This document shows, one piece after another, positions 1 through 8,041 of a stretch of DNA of 64,000 bases. The stretch spans positions 1-64,000 of the forward strand of contig LNEO01000119.1 in assembly GCA_001465015.1 (NCBI GenBank), given 5' to 3'. The stretch comes from Deltaproteobacteria bacterium Ga0077539 (GTDB lineage Bacteria; Myxococcota_A; Polyangia; Polyangiales; Ga0077539). Position numbers and translations under genes: made by a program. The notes beneath the pieces were generated by a model. The model made no database searches and had not been told where the DNA came from. It saw only the letters and a program-made list of their open reading frames with translations. Position 1 is the first letter of the stretch. Each line of letters opens with the position of its first letter.

Positions 1-195
1 GGCGGCGGCTAGCATGAGCGAACGGGCGAGCGTCTTCATCGGCGCAATCGACGTAGCAGACCCTGGGTTTCATTCAAAGACCGATCACAGAGGAGCAAAG
101 TGCGCTCGGGGAGGTGCCCTGGATTGCGGCAACCATGGGAGTCGCGGTATCGCTCGTTCGTGGCTTTCCCGTCTGAGCACCGAGGTTTTTCGAGG

Positions 196-1389
196 ATGAA
201 TCGCTTCTGGCATCGCGCCGCGCAGCTCGCGGCTCCTTCACTTGCGCTCGTGACCGCGCTCTCAGCGTGCGCTCCACCGGTGACGCCGGCAGATGGCGGG
301 GCCGACTCCAGCGTAGACGTCGTCGTGGACTCGCCAGATCCGCCATACAACTCGCGGCTTTTCGGGCGGTGTCGAAACAACACCGACTGCGCAGAGGGCC
401 TGACCTGCAAGACCGAAGACGGCGCGGGCTGGTCCGGTGGGATCTGCACGAGGACGTGCAGCGGGAGCTTCGAGTGCTCGGACGACACGCGTCCCGAGGT
501 CTCAGGGTTTTGCGGCACGCAGGACGGCGAGCGAATCTGTCTGCGCGAGTGCCTCAACGGCTACGACTGCGGCCGCGAGGGATACAACTGCGCCCAGAAC
601 AACCCGAACGACACGGCGATGAACCCGCTTCGGCTCTGTCGCCCGTCGTGTACGGCGACGTCGTGCCGCTACGGAAACGTCTGCAATTTCTGGACTGGAA
701 AGTGCCAGGCGCCGAGCGCGCCGCTCCCTCCGCCGGGCCAGGACATCGGTCAATCCTGCATGAACATGGGGATGACCAGCAACTGCCGCTCTGGCGAGTG
801 CGTCGCTGCGACGACCTCGAGCGGCGTGCACACGGGGTGGAACGCTGGGTATTGCACGGGTTCGTGCACGCTCACCGCGGGATGGAGCAGCGCGCAGCTG
901 TGGGGCGGCACGGAGTTTCCGCGCGCGAATTGCCCGATGGGCGCGATCTGCTTCCCCGACGGAACGCCCGGCATCGCCGAGCGCGATCCAGGCACTTGCT
1001 TCAAGGAATGCCGGTCGGATAGCGACTGCCGCCAGAGCGAGGGCTACGCCTGCCGCCGCACGTTCAACCGTGGCGCGCGCCCGTTTACCTGGACCAACGG
1101 CATCTGCCTGCCGCGCTCGTGCGACCCCGCGCCGACAGCGATGGACGTGTGCCCGAGCGGCTTCTACTGCGAAGGTCAGCGACGGTCTCAGGGCGGCATG
1201 ACCGTCACCGTCGGTGTGTGCCGCCCTGGCACCCGACCGGTCGAGCCCGGACCCGAGCCCACGGTCGAGCCTGGACCCGAGCCCACCATCGAACCGGGAC
1301 CCGAGCCCACCATGGAGGCGGGCACGGACGCGTCCGACGATGCGACCGACGCGACCCTGGACGCGGACGGTTTGGACGCTGCAGGCTGA
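196..1389 (+). CDS. Cys-rich secreted lipoprotein, unknown function
   Basis: 397-residue protein starting at ATG 196, seven codons after a stretch that is not signal-like, with GAGG just upstream. The N-terminus is a lipoprotein signal with lipobox LSAC at about residue 25, so it is likely anchored in an envelope membrane. The mature part begins with a low-complexity Asp/Ala/Pro linker. It then carries many Cys pairs spaced like small disulfide modules (for example NNTDCAEGLTCK and SDSDCRQSEGYAC). The C-terminus has three copies of the 8-residue unit (V/I)EPGPEPT and an Asp/Ala-rich acidic tail. Such Cys-module lipoproteins are common in Polyangia, but their role is not known to me. It heads a run of same-strand envelope genes. 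The lipoprotein call is firm; no function is assigned. Confidence 0.8.
   Translation: MNRFWHRAAQLAAPSLALVTALSACAPPVTPADGGADSSVDVVVDSPDPPYNSRLFGRCRNNTDCAEGLTCKTEDGAGWSGGICTRTCSGSFECSDDTRPEVSGFCGTQDGERICLRECLNGYDCGREGYNCAQNNPNDTAMNPLRLCRPSCTATSCRYGNVCNFWTGKCQAPSAPLPPPGQDIGQSCMNMGMTSNCRSGECVAATTSSGVHTGWNAGYCTGSCTLTAGWSSAQLWGGTEFPRANCPMGAICFPDGTPGIAERDPGTCFKECRSDSDCRQSEGYACRRTFNRGARPFTWTNGICLPRSCDPAPTAMDVCPSGFYCEGQRRSQGGMTVTVGVCRPGTRPVEPGPEPTVEPGPEPTIEPGPEPTMEAGTDASDDATDATLDADGLDAAG
1240..1311 (+). repeat. 24-bp in-frame tandem repeat, three copies
   Basis: Three consecutive 24-bp units (1240-1263, 1264-1287, 1288-1311) each encode (V/I)EPGPEPT near the C-terminus of the preceding lipoprotein. 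They differ at a few third positions. This forms a Pro/Glu spacer, and the copy number probably varies among strains. Confidence 0.8.
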
Positions 1390-1529
1390 TTCGTAGCGGT
1401 TTGCTTCACGGCAACGTACAGATCTCTTGAACGCGAACTCGCGGTGCTGGCCCTTCGATCGCAAGACCAACTGAGCTAGACTCTCGCAGTCCGTCACTTC
1501 TTCGACGCCACCGACCCACTGAGGAACTC

Positions 1530-2153
1530 ATGAACACGCTTCGCAGCTTGATCACTGGTGCCGCGCTCTCTGCGCTTGTTGGCATCGGGTGCGCACCCGC
1601 AACGATGCAGCCCACGGACTCCGGCGTCGGCGGCTCCGATGCTTCCGCCGCCGAAGCTGGTACCTGCCGCGCGCCGACGATCGCCGAGCCCTGCTCGATG
1701 GAGGGCTGCAAGTTCGCGCCGCTCAACCTGCCGTACTGCGACGGCAGCGGCGAGTTCGACTTCTACGGCCAGACGTTCTGCTCTGCGCGGGTCACGCTGG
1801 TGGTGATCTCGGCTGGGTGGTGCGTTCCGTGCCAGCAAGAAGCGGCGGAGATGGAAAGGGAGATCGTTCAACCGTACGCGGGACGCGTGCGCGTCGTCAC
1901 CGTCTACTCGCAGGGCGTCACGCGACCGAGCGTCGCGACTGCGTCCGCGTGTATGGCGTGGAAGAACCGCTACCGGTTGACCAGCCACATGCTGCTCGAC
2001 GCCAACGAGATCGCGAGCCGCTACTTCCCGAACCAGGCCTTTCCGGCCAACCTGATCATCGACGGCGACGGCACGATCCGCCACCGCGTCTACGGCACCA
2101 GCCGCGGACTGCAGTCGCTCAAGGATCAGATCGACGGTTTGCTGGGGAACTGA
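1530..2153 (+). CDS. TlpA-like thioredoxin-fold lipoprotein
   Basis: 207 residues. It has a lipoprotein signal (lipobox VGIGC, Cys at about 21) followed by an Asp/Ser/Ala linker. Residues ~65-205 match a TlpA/ResA-type thioredoxin fold: active-site motif WCVPC, and AFPANLIID, which places the conserved cis-Pro in front of a beta strand. Known family members are membrane-tethered extracytoplasmic thiol-disulfide oxidoreductases that reduce cytochrome c maturation or outer-membrane partners. Additional N-terminal cysteines (CRAPTIAEPCSMEGC) precede the fold. It lies 28 bp upstream of a probable outer-membrane protein and is probably co-transcribed with it, so it may service that protein or the neighbouring Cys-rich lipoproteins (inference). 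Confidence 0.85.
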   Translation: MNTLRSLITGAALSALVGIGCAPATMQPTDSGVGGSDASAAEAGTCRAPTIAEPCSMEGCKFAPLNLPYCDGSGEFDFYGQTFCSARVTLVVISAGWCVPCQQEAAEMEREIVQPYAGRVRVVTVYSQGVTRPSVATASACMAWKNRYRLTSHMLLDANEIASRYFPNQAFPANLIIDGDGTIRHRVYGTSRGLQSLKDQIDGLLGN

Positions 2154-2181
2154 GCGAGTTCGCGGTACCGTCGCGACCGTC

Positions 2182-4128
2182 GTGATTGCTCGACGAACGA
2201 AGCTCGCTGCGGCTGCCTGCGCCCTCTCGCTCCTCTCTGCGACGAAGGTCGCCGACGCGCAGGTGAACTTTCGCCTGCCCGGCCTCGGGCCCACGTCGTT
2301 CACCTTCACCAACACGAGCTTCTTTACGTGGCGACGATCGAACTTCGATCAGATCACCGCGGACGACAATCTGCTGTCGTTTACCGAGCGGTTCGACTCG
2401 CAGTTCACCGCTCCTCCGTGGCGCTTGCAGGTCAGGCTCGACGCGTTTCTGCCCGGACTGCTCGCGCCAGGCGCCGCCGGTGCGAGCGCGCCGCCGACCT
2501 TCTGTTACACGGGCCCGAACAACATGCCCACGTGTCCGGGCAGCCTGCATTGGGACGTTCGCCTCGAGCGCGTGGCGCTCTCGTACACGGGCGATCAGGT
2601 GAGCTTCGACCTCGGTGATTTCTACGCCGCGATCGGTCGCGGATTGCTTCTCTCACTGCGCAAAGTCGACCCGCTCGGGACCGACACCACCGTTCGTGGC
2701 GCCAACGTCACCGCCGAGCTCGAGCGCTTCACGCTGCGAGGGATGATCGGCTACCTCAACCCTCAGAACCTCGATCCGCTGACGCTCATCACCGTGCAGG
2801 ACTACGGCGAGGCCATCGCCCTCGGCCGAGACGCCGCGCGAACCACGACGGATTTTCTCGGCGGCGTCGATCGAATGGTCGCGGTCGACGCGCTCGCGCG
2901 CCTCGGCGAGAACAACGACGTCGAGGTGGGTCTCGCCGGCGTTCGCGTGCACTACCCCGAGAGCATGCAGCGAGAGTCCTTCGTTGACACGTTTGGCTAT
3001 CGCATGGCGGTTCCGTCGCTCGCGGATGGAGCGCTCTCGCTCTACGGCGAAGTGGTCGGGCTCCGCCGACTCACGCAGGAGTACACGACCACCGGCGGCG
3101 GGATGAACATCACCCGCACGGGGCTTCGCGCGAATCCGCTCGAGTTCGGCCGCGCGATTTATCTCAGCGCGCAGCTCAACCTCGGAAACCTCTCGGCGCA
3201 GCTCGAGTTCAAGGACTACCGCAACTTCTTGCTCTCGCCCGACGGGGGAGGCTCGAGCCTTCGGCGCATCTACAACAACGCTCCGCCGCTCGAGCGCGAG
3301 GACGTGCAGTTTCGCTCCAACTCGAACACGCGCGGAGCGCTCGCGCGCATCGAGTACGCGTTTCGTCCGAGCCCATGGGTGGGCGGCATTACGCTGGTCG
3401 GCTCGGGCTTCACTGAAAACAACGCCCCCGATCCGTGGGATCCGTCGGGCTACGGCGTGGCGCACGGCTACCTCACGCTGCGACGCAACGTCGACGGCGC
3501 GGACTACGCAGCGCCATCGACGGTGGGCGGCGGTCAATCATCGGGCGCCGTCGGAGCGCGGCCCGCGGGCGCATCGTGGATCCTCGTGGCCAACGCGGGC
3601 TACCGGATGGAGTTCATCAACAACCGTCGCGGAGCCGGCTGCAACACCGGGAATCCTCGCGACGGATGCCGCGACGCCTACGCGCCCGACTGGCACATCG
3701 CGCACGCGGACATCGATATCGCGTTTCCGATCGTGGCGAACCACGCGCTCGACATCAAGCTCGACGGCCGTATCGAGACGCGCTGGGACGACTTCCTCAT
3801 CGACAACGCGGGGACGCGCGCCGGGTTCTACACGTTCTTTCGCGGCGGCGTCGTGGCGGCGTACTCGTACCAGGATCGCCTTCAAATCAGCGGGATTTTC
3901 AGGGTCGACACCACCAACACCGGCAAGTTCGTCGAGGGCATTCCGAGCGGCACCAACGTGCCGCCGTCGGTGTTTCCGGGCGGCGAGGTTCGGTGGATGT
4001 TCACGCCAGGCAACGTGCTTCGAGTGTTCGGCGGAATGACCGCGGGCGGGCGTCTGTGCACGGGCGGGGTGTGTCGTGACGTTCCGCCGTTTCAAGGCGC
4101 GCTAGCGGAGTTGATCCTGCGCGTGTGA
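2182..4128 (+). CDS. probable outer-membrane beta-barrel protein, unknown function
   Basis: 648 residues from GTG 2182, with a signal peptide ending near ATKVADAQ. The mature protein is rich in aromatic and amphipathic beta-strand-like segments, charged turns and Asn/Arg/Gly. The last residues form an amphipathic strand ending in LILRV, which is compatible with a barrel insertion signal. I do not recognise a named family with confidence; DUF6029-type outer-membrane proteins that accompany TlpA-like lipoproteins would be a candidate. It sits between the thioredoxin lipoprotein and the next gene, whose possible GTG start overlaps this stop. It may form a functional pair with the thioredoxin (inference). 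Confidence 0.65.
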   Translation: MIARRTKLAAAACALSLLSATKVADAQVNFRLPGLGPTSFTFTNTSFFTWRRSNFDQITADDNLLSFTERFDSQFTAPPWRLQVRLDAFLPGLLAPGAAGASAPPTFCYTGPNNMPTCPGSLHWDVRLERVALSYTGDQVSFDLGDFYAAIGRGLLLSLRKVDPLGTDTTVRGANVTAELERFTLRGMIGYLNPQNLDPLTLITVQDYGEAIALGRDAARTTTDFLGGVDRMVAVDALARLGENNDVEVGLAGVRVHYPESMQRESFVDTFGYRMAVPSLADGALSLYGEVVGLRRLTQEYTTTGGGMNITRTGLRANPLEFGRAIYLSAQLNLGNLSAQLEFKDYRNFLLSPDGGGSSLRRIYNNAPPLEREDVQFRSNSNTRGALARIEYAFRPSPWVGGITLVGSGFTENNAPDPWDPSGYGVAHGYLTLRRNVDGADYAAPSTVGGGQSSGAVGARPAGASWILVANAGYRMEFINNRRGAGCNTGNPRDGCRDAYAPDWHIAHADIDIAFPIVANHALDIKLDGRIETRWDDFLIDNAGTRAGFYTFFRGGVVAAYSYQDRLQISGIFRVDTTNTGKFVEGIPSGTNVPPSVFPGGEVRWMFTPGNVLRVFGGMTAGGRLCTGGVCRDVPPFQGALAELILRV

Positions 4129-4139
4129 CAATCGCCCGC

Positions 4140-6545
4140 ATGGGTACTTTTGTCGTTCGCCTTGCATCCGCGCTGGTCGCCGTGTCTTCCCTCGCCAGCG
4201 CTGGCTGCACCGTGGGTCGATCGATCCTCGGCGGACCAGAGGAGGACGGCGGAACAACCAGCGACATCACTGGACCGGACGCCGCGCTGGACGCGAGGGA
4301 CACAGACGTCGTTTCGACGGACACGAGGCCCGGCTGCACGTCGGACAACGAGTGCCGCGCTGATCAGTACTGCGACCTCCGATCGGGACAGTGCGCGCCT
4401 GGCTGCTCGCGAGACGAGGGTTGCTCCGGCGAGACGCCGCGCTGCAACACGGTGTCGCACACGTGCGTTCCGTGCGTGATGGACTCGCACTGCCCATCCG
4501 GGCAAGTCTGCCGCGGAAATCGCTGCGTGATGGGCTGCTCCGCCGCGCAGCCGTGCCCGATGGGACAGACGTGCTGCACCGACGCGTGCATCGACACGCA
4601 GTCCAACTCGGCCAACTGCGGCGGCTGCGGGATGGCGTGCATGGTGCCCAACGCCGAGCCGTCGTGCTCGATGGGGCGATGCGCGGTCGGGCGCTGCTCG
4701 GGCAACTTTGGCGACTGCGACAACAACGCGGCCAACGGCTGCGAGACGGACACCAGCGCGAGCGCCAGCAACTGCGGACGCTGCGGCAATCCGTGCCCCG
4801 CGCCACCCAACGCCACGGCGACGTGCGCCAGCGGGATGTGCGGCTTTCGATGCAACGACGGCTTCGCCGACTGCAACATGAACGCGGCCGACGGGTGCGA
4901 AGTGGACCTTCGAACCACCGTCGACAACTGCGGTCGCTGCGGCGCGATGTGCACCATCGCCAACGGCGTCGCCGCGTGCGTCGCGGGGATGTGCAGGGTC
5001 GGTCGGTGCTCTCCCAGCTTCGAGAACTGCGACAACAACGACGCCAACGGCTGCGAGGTCAACACGAGCAACGACGTGAGCAACTGCGGCGGCTGCTCGC
5101 GGGTGTGCGGGATGCTTCCCAACAGCACGCCCGGCTGCGCGATGGGCGCGTGCGGAATCGGGATGTGCCTCCCGGGCTTCGCCGACTGCAACCGCATGAC
5201 GAGCGACGGGTGCGAGGTGAACACTCGCAGCAACACGATGAATTGTGGTGCGTGTGGACGCAGCTGCAACCTCGCCAACGCGACGAGCGACTGCTCGGAC
5301 GGCGCGTGTCGGCTCGTGCGATGCAACCCTGGCTTCGCGGACTGTGACGGCAACCCGCTCAACGGCTGCGAGACCAACACCAACACGGACATCGATCACT
5401 GCGGCGGATGCGGGCGGGTGTGCCCTGTTCCTCCCGGCGGCGGGGCGGCGTGCAATATGGGCGTGTGCGGGATCAGCATGTGCGTCCGCCCGCGAGCGGA
5501 CTGCAACATGAACGCGGGCGACGGCTGCGAGGTCGACACCGACACCGACGTCCGTCACTGCGGCGCGTGCAACGCGCCCTGCGCGACGCCCGCCAACGCG
5601 TCGCCCGGCTGCTCCCGCGGGATGTGCGGCATCAACACATGCAACCCAGGGTTCGCCGACTGCAACATGAACCCTGCGGATGGATGCGAGACCAACATCG
5701 CGCTCGACCCGCGCAACTGCGGCAGCTGCGGGCGCGTGTGCGCCTCGCTGCCCAACGCCTCGCCCACGTGCGCGCTGGGAATGTGCGGGCTGGGAGCGTG
5801 CCTCCCTGGCTTCGCCAACTGCGACGGGATGATCGCGAACGGCTGCGAGAGCCAGCTCGCCACGAGCAACGTCCACTGCGGACGCTGCGGCAACGCGTGC
5901 ACCGGCGGACAGTCGTGCGTCAGCGGGACGTGCCAGTGCCCCGCGGGGCAGTCTCTGTGCAGCGGCGTCTGCACGAGCCTCGGGACGGACACGCGCAACT
6001 GCGGGGCGTGCGGCAGGGCGTGCATCGCTGGACAGACGTGCGTCGCGGGGAGCTGCCAGTGCCCTGCGGGGCAAACGCTGTGCGGTGGAGTGTGCGTCAA
6101 CGCGCAGACGGATGTTCGCAACTGCGGCGGCTGCGGGCGCGTGTGCGCCGTCGACCAGACCTGCGTGATGGGCGCGTGCATCGGCACGGGGCAGCTGCGC
6201 TTCACCGCCACGTGGTCGCGCGCGGGTGATATCGACCTGCACGTCGTGCCTCCGTGCGGGACCGAGATTTCGTACCTGACGCGCATGGCGTGCGGCGGAT
6301 CGCTGGACCGCGACGACACGTCGGGAACAGGCCCAGAGAACATCTTCTGGGCGAGCGGCGCTGCGACGGGCAACTACAACGTCTGCGCCGTCCCCTTCTC
6401 GGTCACGGGCCCGACCACCGTGACGGTCAACGTCGTCCGGGGCGCCGCGACGGTGCGCACGTTCACGCGCACCTACTCTGCCAGCACAGGAAATCAAGCG
6501 TGCTCGCCGAGCTCGCCGAGCTTCCTCGGGACGTACGTTTTCTGA
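4140..6545 (+). CDS. Cys-rich repeat lipoprotein with C-terminal DUF2135-like domain
   Basis: About 801 residues from ATG 4140; a GTG at 4125 in frame overlaps the previous stop and is the alternative start. It has a signal with lipobox ASAGC. After a short Asp-rich linker come about eleven NCG.CG-type disulfide modules, eight of them preceded by the consensus DCD.N...GCE. This gives a long rod of ~40-45-residue repeats. The last ~110 residues (from LRFTATWSRAGDIDLHVV) resemble the DUF2135/YfaP fold, with the typical pattern DLHV..P.G...YL followed by GGSLDRDD and GPENI. The family is secreted, and carbohydrate or surface binding is only a guess. The repeats make recombination and copy-number change likely. 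Confidence 0.8.
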   Translation: MGTFVVRLASALVAVSSLASAGCTVGRSILGGPEEDGGTTSDITGPDAALDARDTDVVSTDTRPGCTSDNECRADQYCDLRSGQCAPGCSRDEGCSGETPRCNTVSHTCVPCVMDSHCPSGQVCRGNRCVMGCSAAQPCPMGQTCCTDACIDTQSNSANCGGCGMACMVPNAEPSCSMGRCAVGRCSGNFGDCDNNAANGCETDTSASASNCGRCGNPCPAPPNATATCASGMCGFRCNDGFADCNMNAADGCEVDLRTTVDNCGRCGAMCTIANGVAACVAGMCRVGRCSPSFENCDNNDANGCEVNTSNDVSNCGGCSRVCGMLPNSTPGCAMGACGIGMCLPGFADCNRMTSDGCEVNTRSNTMNCGACGRSCNLANATSDCSDGACRLVRCNPGFADCDGNPLNGCETNTNTDIDHCGGCGRVCPVPPGGGAACNMGVCGISMCVRPRADCNMNAGDGCEVDTDTDVRHCGACNAPCATPANASPGCSRGMCGINTCNPGFADCNMNPADGCETNIALDPRNCGSCGRVCASLPNASPTCALGMCGLGACLPGFANCDGMIANGCESQLATSNVHCGRCGNACTGGQSCVSGTCQCPAGQSLCSGVCTSLGTDTRNCGACGRACIAGQTCVAGSCQCPAGQTLCGGVCVNAQTDVRNCGGCGRVCAVDQTCVMGACIGTGQLRFTATWSRAGDIDLHVVPPCGTEISYLTRMACGGSLDRDDTSGTGPENIFWASGAATGNYNVCAVPFSVTGPTTVTVNVVRGAATVRTFTRTYSASTGNQACSPSSPSFLGTYVF

Positions 6546-6605
6546 TCGACGAGCGAGGGCTTCCCTCCGTTTCGTCAGCGGATCTCGAGAGAGACCGTAG
6601 AGCGA

Positions 6606-7997
6606 GTGATGATGAGCAAGATGACTAGAGTGATGAGCGCAGCGGCGGGCCTCCTCGTGGGCTGCGCAGCGGTGCTCGAAGCCGGCGCGGCGAACGCGCA
6701 GGTGATCCAGCGCTTCGCGCTTCGGGTCGAGCTGGGCGCAGGCACGGTGTTGAGCGAGCACACGCGCACGGTGCGCGGCTACGACTCGGCGCACGTGCAG
6801 CTCTCGCCGCGGCTCGCCTTCAACCCGATCGACTGGTTTGCGATCCAGCTCTCGATCAACACGGGATTCTTCTTGTCCAATCAGCAGGGCGTCGCGCTCG
6901 GACAGACGCTGATGACGCAAGGGGGCATCCGCTTCGAGCCGATGCTCGGCCGGGTCGGGCGGCTCTTCGTCGACGGGAACTTCGGCTTCACGATCACCGG
7001 CGACGACCGCCGCTTCGGACTCGACACGGGCTTGGGATTCGAGTTTCAAGCCGCTCGATGGCTCGGGATCGGGCCCGTCGGACGGTTTCACTTCGTCATG
7101 CAGGACCCGCAGAATCGCTTCCCGCAAGACGCGATGTTTTGGAGCGCGGGCCTCGCGACGACGTTCCGCGTTCCTGCGCCGGATCCCGTGGCGGCTGTCG
7201 AGCCCCCGCCGCGACCGGTCGACACCGACAGCGACGGCGTGCTCGACCCCGATGACCAATGCGTGAGCGAGCCGATGGGCTCGCGGCCGGATCCTGCGCG
7301 ACGAGGGTGCCCGATGCGAGACACCGATCGCGACGGGGTCTTCGACGACGAAGACCAATGCGTGAGCGAGCCGCAGGGCGAGAACCCCGATCCGGCGCGA
7401 CGCGGCTGCCCCGATGGGGACGCGGACTCCGACGGAGTGCGCAACGCGCTCGACCAGTGCAGAGACGTTCCGCAGGGCGAGCGTCCGGACCCCGCGCGCG
7501 CGGGCTGTCCGCTGCAGGACCGAGACAACGACACAGTCCCTGATGCGACCGATCACTGCCCCGATCAGCCGGGCGCGCCGCACTCGGACCCGCAGCGCAA
7601 CGGCTGCCCTGGGCTCGTGCGCGTGCAAAACGGAATGATCCAGATCATGGCGCCCGTTTACTTCGCGACCAATCGCGACACGATTTTGCGCAGGAGCTTT
7701 CCAGTGCTCGACGCGGTGGTCGACGCGATTCGAGCGTCGCCCGAAATGCGACGCATCAGCATCGAGGGACACACCGACGACGTCGGCAACGACGCTCGCA
7801 ACATGAGCCTGTCGCAGCGGCGCGCGTGGAGCGTGGTCGAGTACATCCACAGCCACGGGATCGCGGCGACGCGGCTGCGCGCGCAAGGCTTCGGCGAGAC
7901 GCGACCGTTGCGTCCGCTCGAGGGCCTCCGAAGACGCGCGCTTCGCGACGCGCGCGCGCAAAATCGGCGCGTCGAGTTTCGTATCGTCGCCGAGTAG
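6606..7997 (+). CDS. OmpA-family protein with thrombospondin type 3-like repeats
   Basis: 463 residues from GTG 6606 (ATG codons at 6609 and 6612 are alternatives). The signal ends near AGAANAQ; an earlier LVGC could instead be a lipobox. Residues ~35-190 look like a small outer-membrane barrel. Residues ~200-335 contain four D.D.DGV.D..D.C repeats (DTDSDGVLDPDDQC, DTDRDGVFDDEDQC and so on), a calcium-binding type. Residues ~345-460 form an OmpA peptidoglycan-binding domain (EGHTDDVGNDARNMSLSQRR, then NRRVEF). Compared with the usual OmpA domain, the stretch before NRRVEF is somewhat expanded and Arg-rich. It likely ties the outer membrane to peptidoglycan. It closes the envelope cluster. Confidence 0.9.
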   Translation: MMMSKMTRVMSAAAGLLVGCAAVLEAGAANAQVIQRFALRVELGAGTVLSEHTRTVRGYDSAHVQLSPRLAFNPIDWFAIQLSINTGFFLSNQQGVALGQTLMTQGGIRFEPMLGRVGRLFVDGNFGFTITGDDRRFGLDTGLGFEFQAARWLGIGPVGRFHFVMQDPQNRFPQDAMFWSAGLATTFRVPAPDPVAAVEPPPRPVDTDSDGVLDPDDQCVSEPMGSRPDPARRGCPMRDTDRDGVFDDEDQCVSEPQGENPDPARRGCPDGDADSDGVRNALDQCRDVPQGERPDPARAGCPLQDRDNDTVPDATDHCPDQPGAPHSDPQRNGCPGLVRVQNGMIQIMAPVYFATNRDTILRRSFPVLDAVVDAIRASPEMRRISIEGHTDDVGNDARNMSLSQRRAWSVVEYIHSHGIAATRLRAQGFGETRPLRPLEGLRRRALRDARAQNRRVEFRIVAE

Positions 7998-8041
7998 CGG
8001 GCGCGGATCGCCGCGAGCCGGACGTATAGTATGCGCGTCCA

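Noticed and set aside
1-195. End of a plus-strand gene at the left edge (in-frame TAG at 10-12)
   Set aside because: Too little sequence to identify any product; an open frame from 14 to 199 looks like chance.
4092-7961. 1289-codon open frame on the minus strand
   Set aside because: It lies antisense to the lipoprotein and OmpA genes, is made of Arg/His/Ala-rich sequence typical of GC-rich shadow frames, and has no domain.
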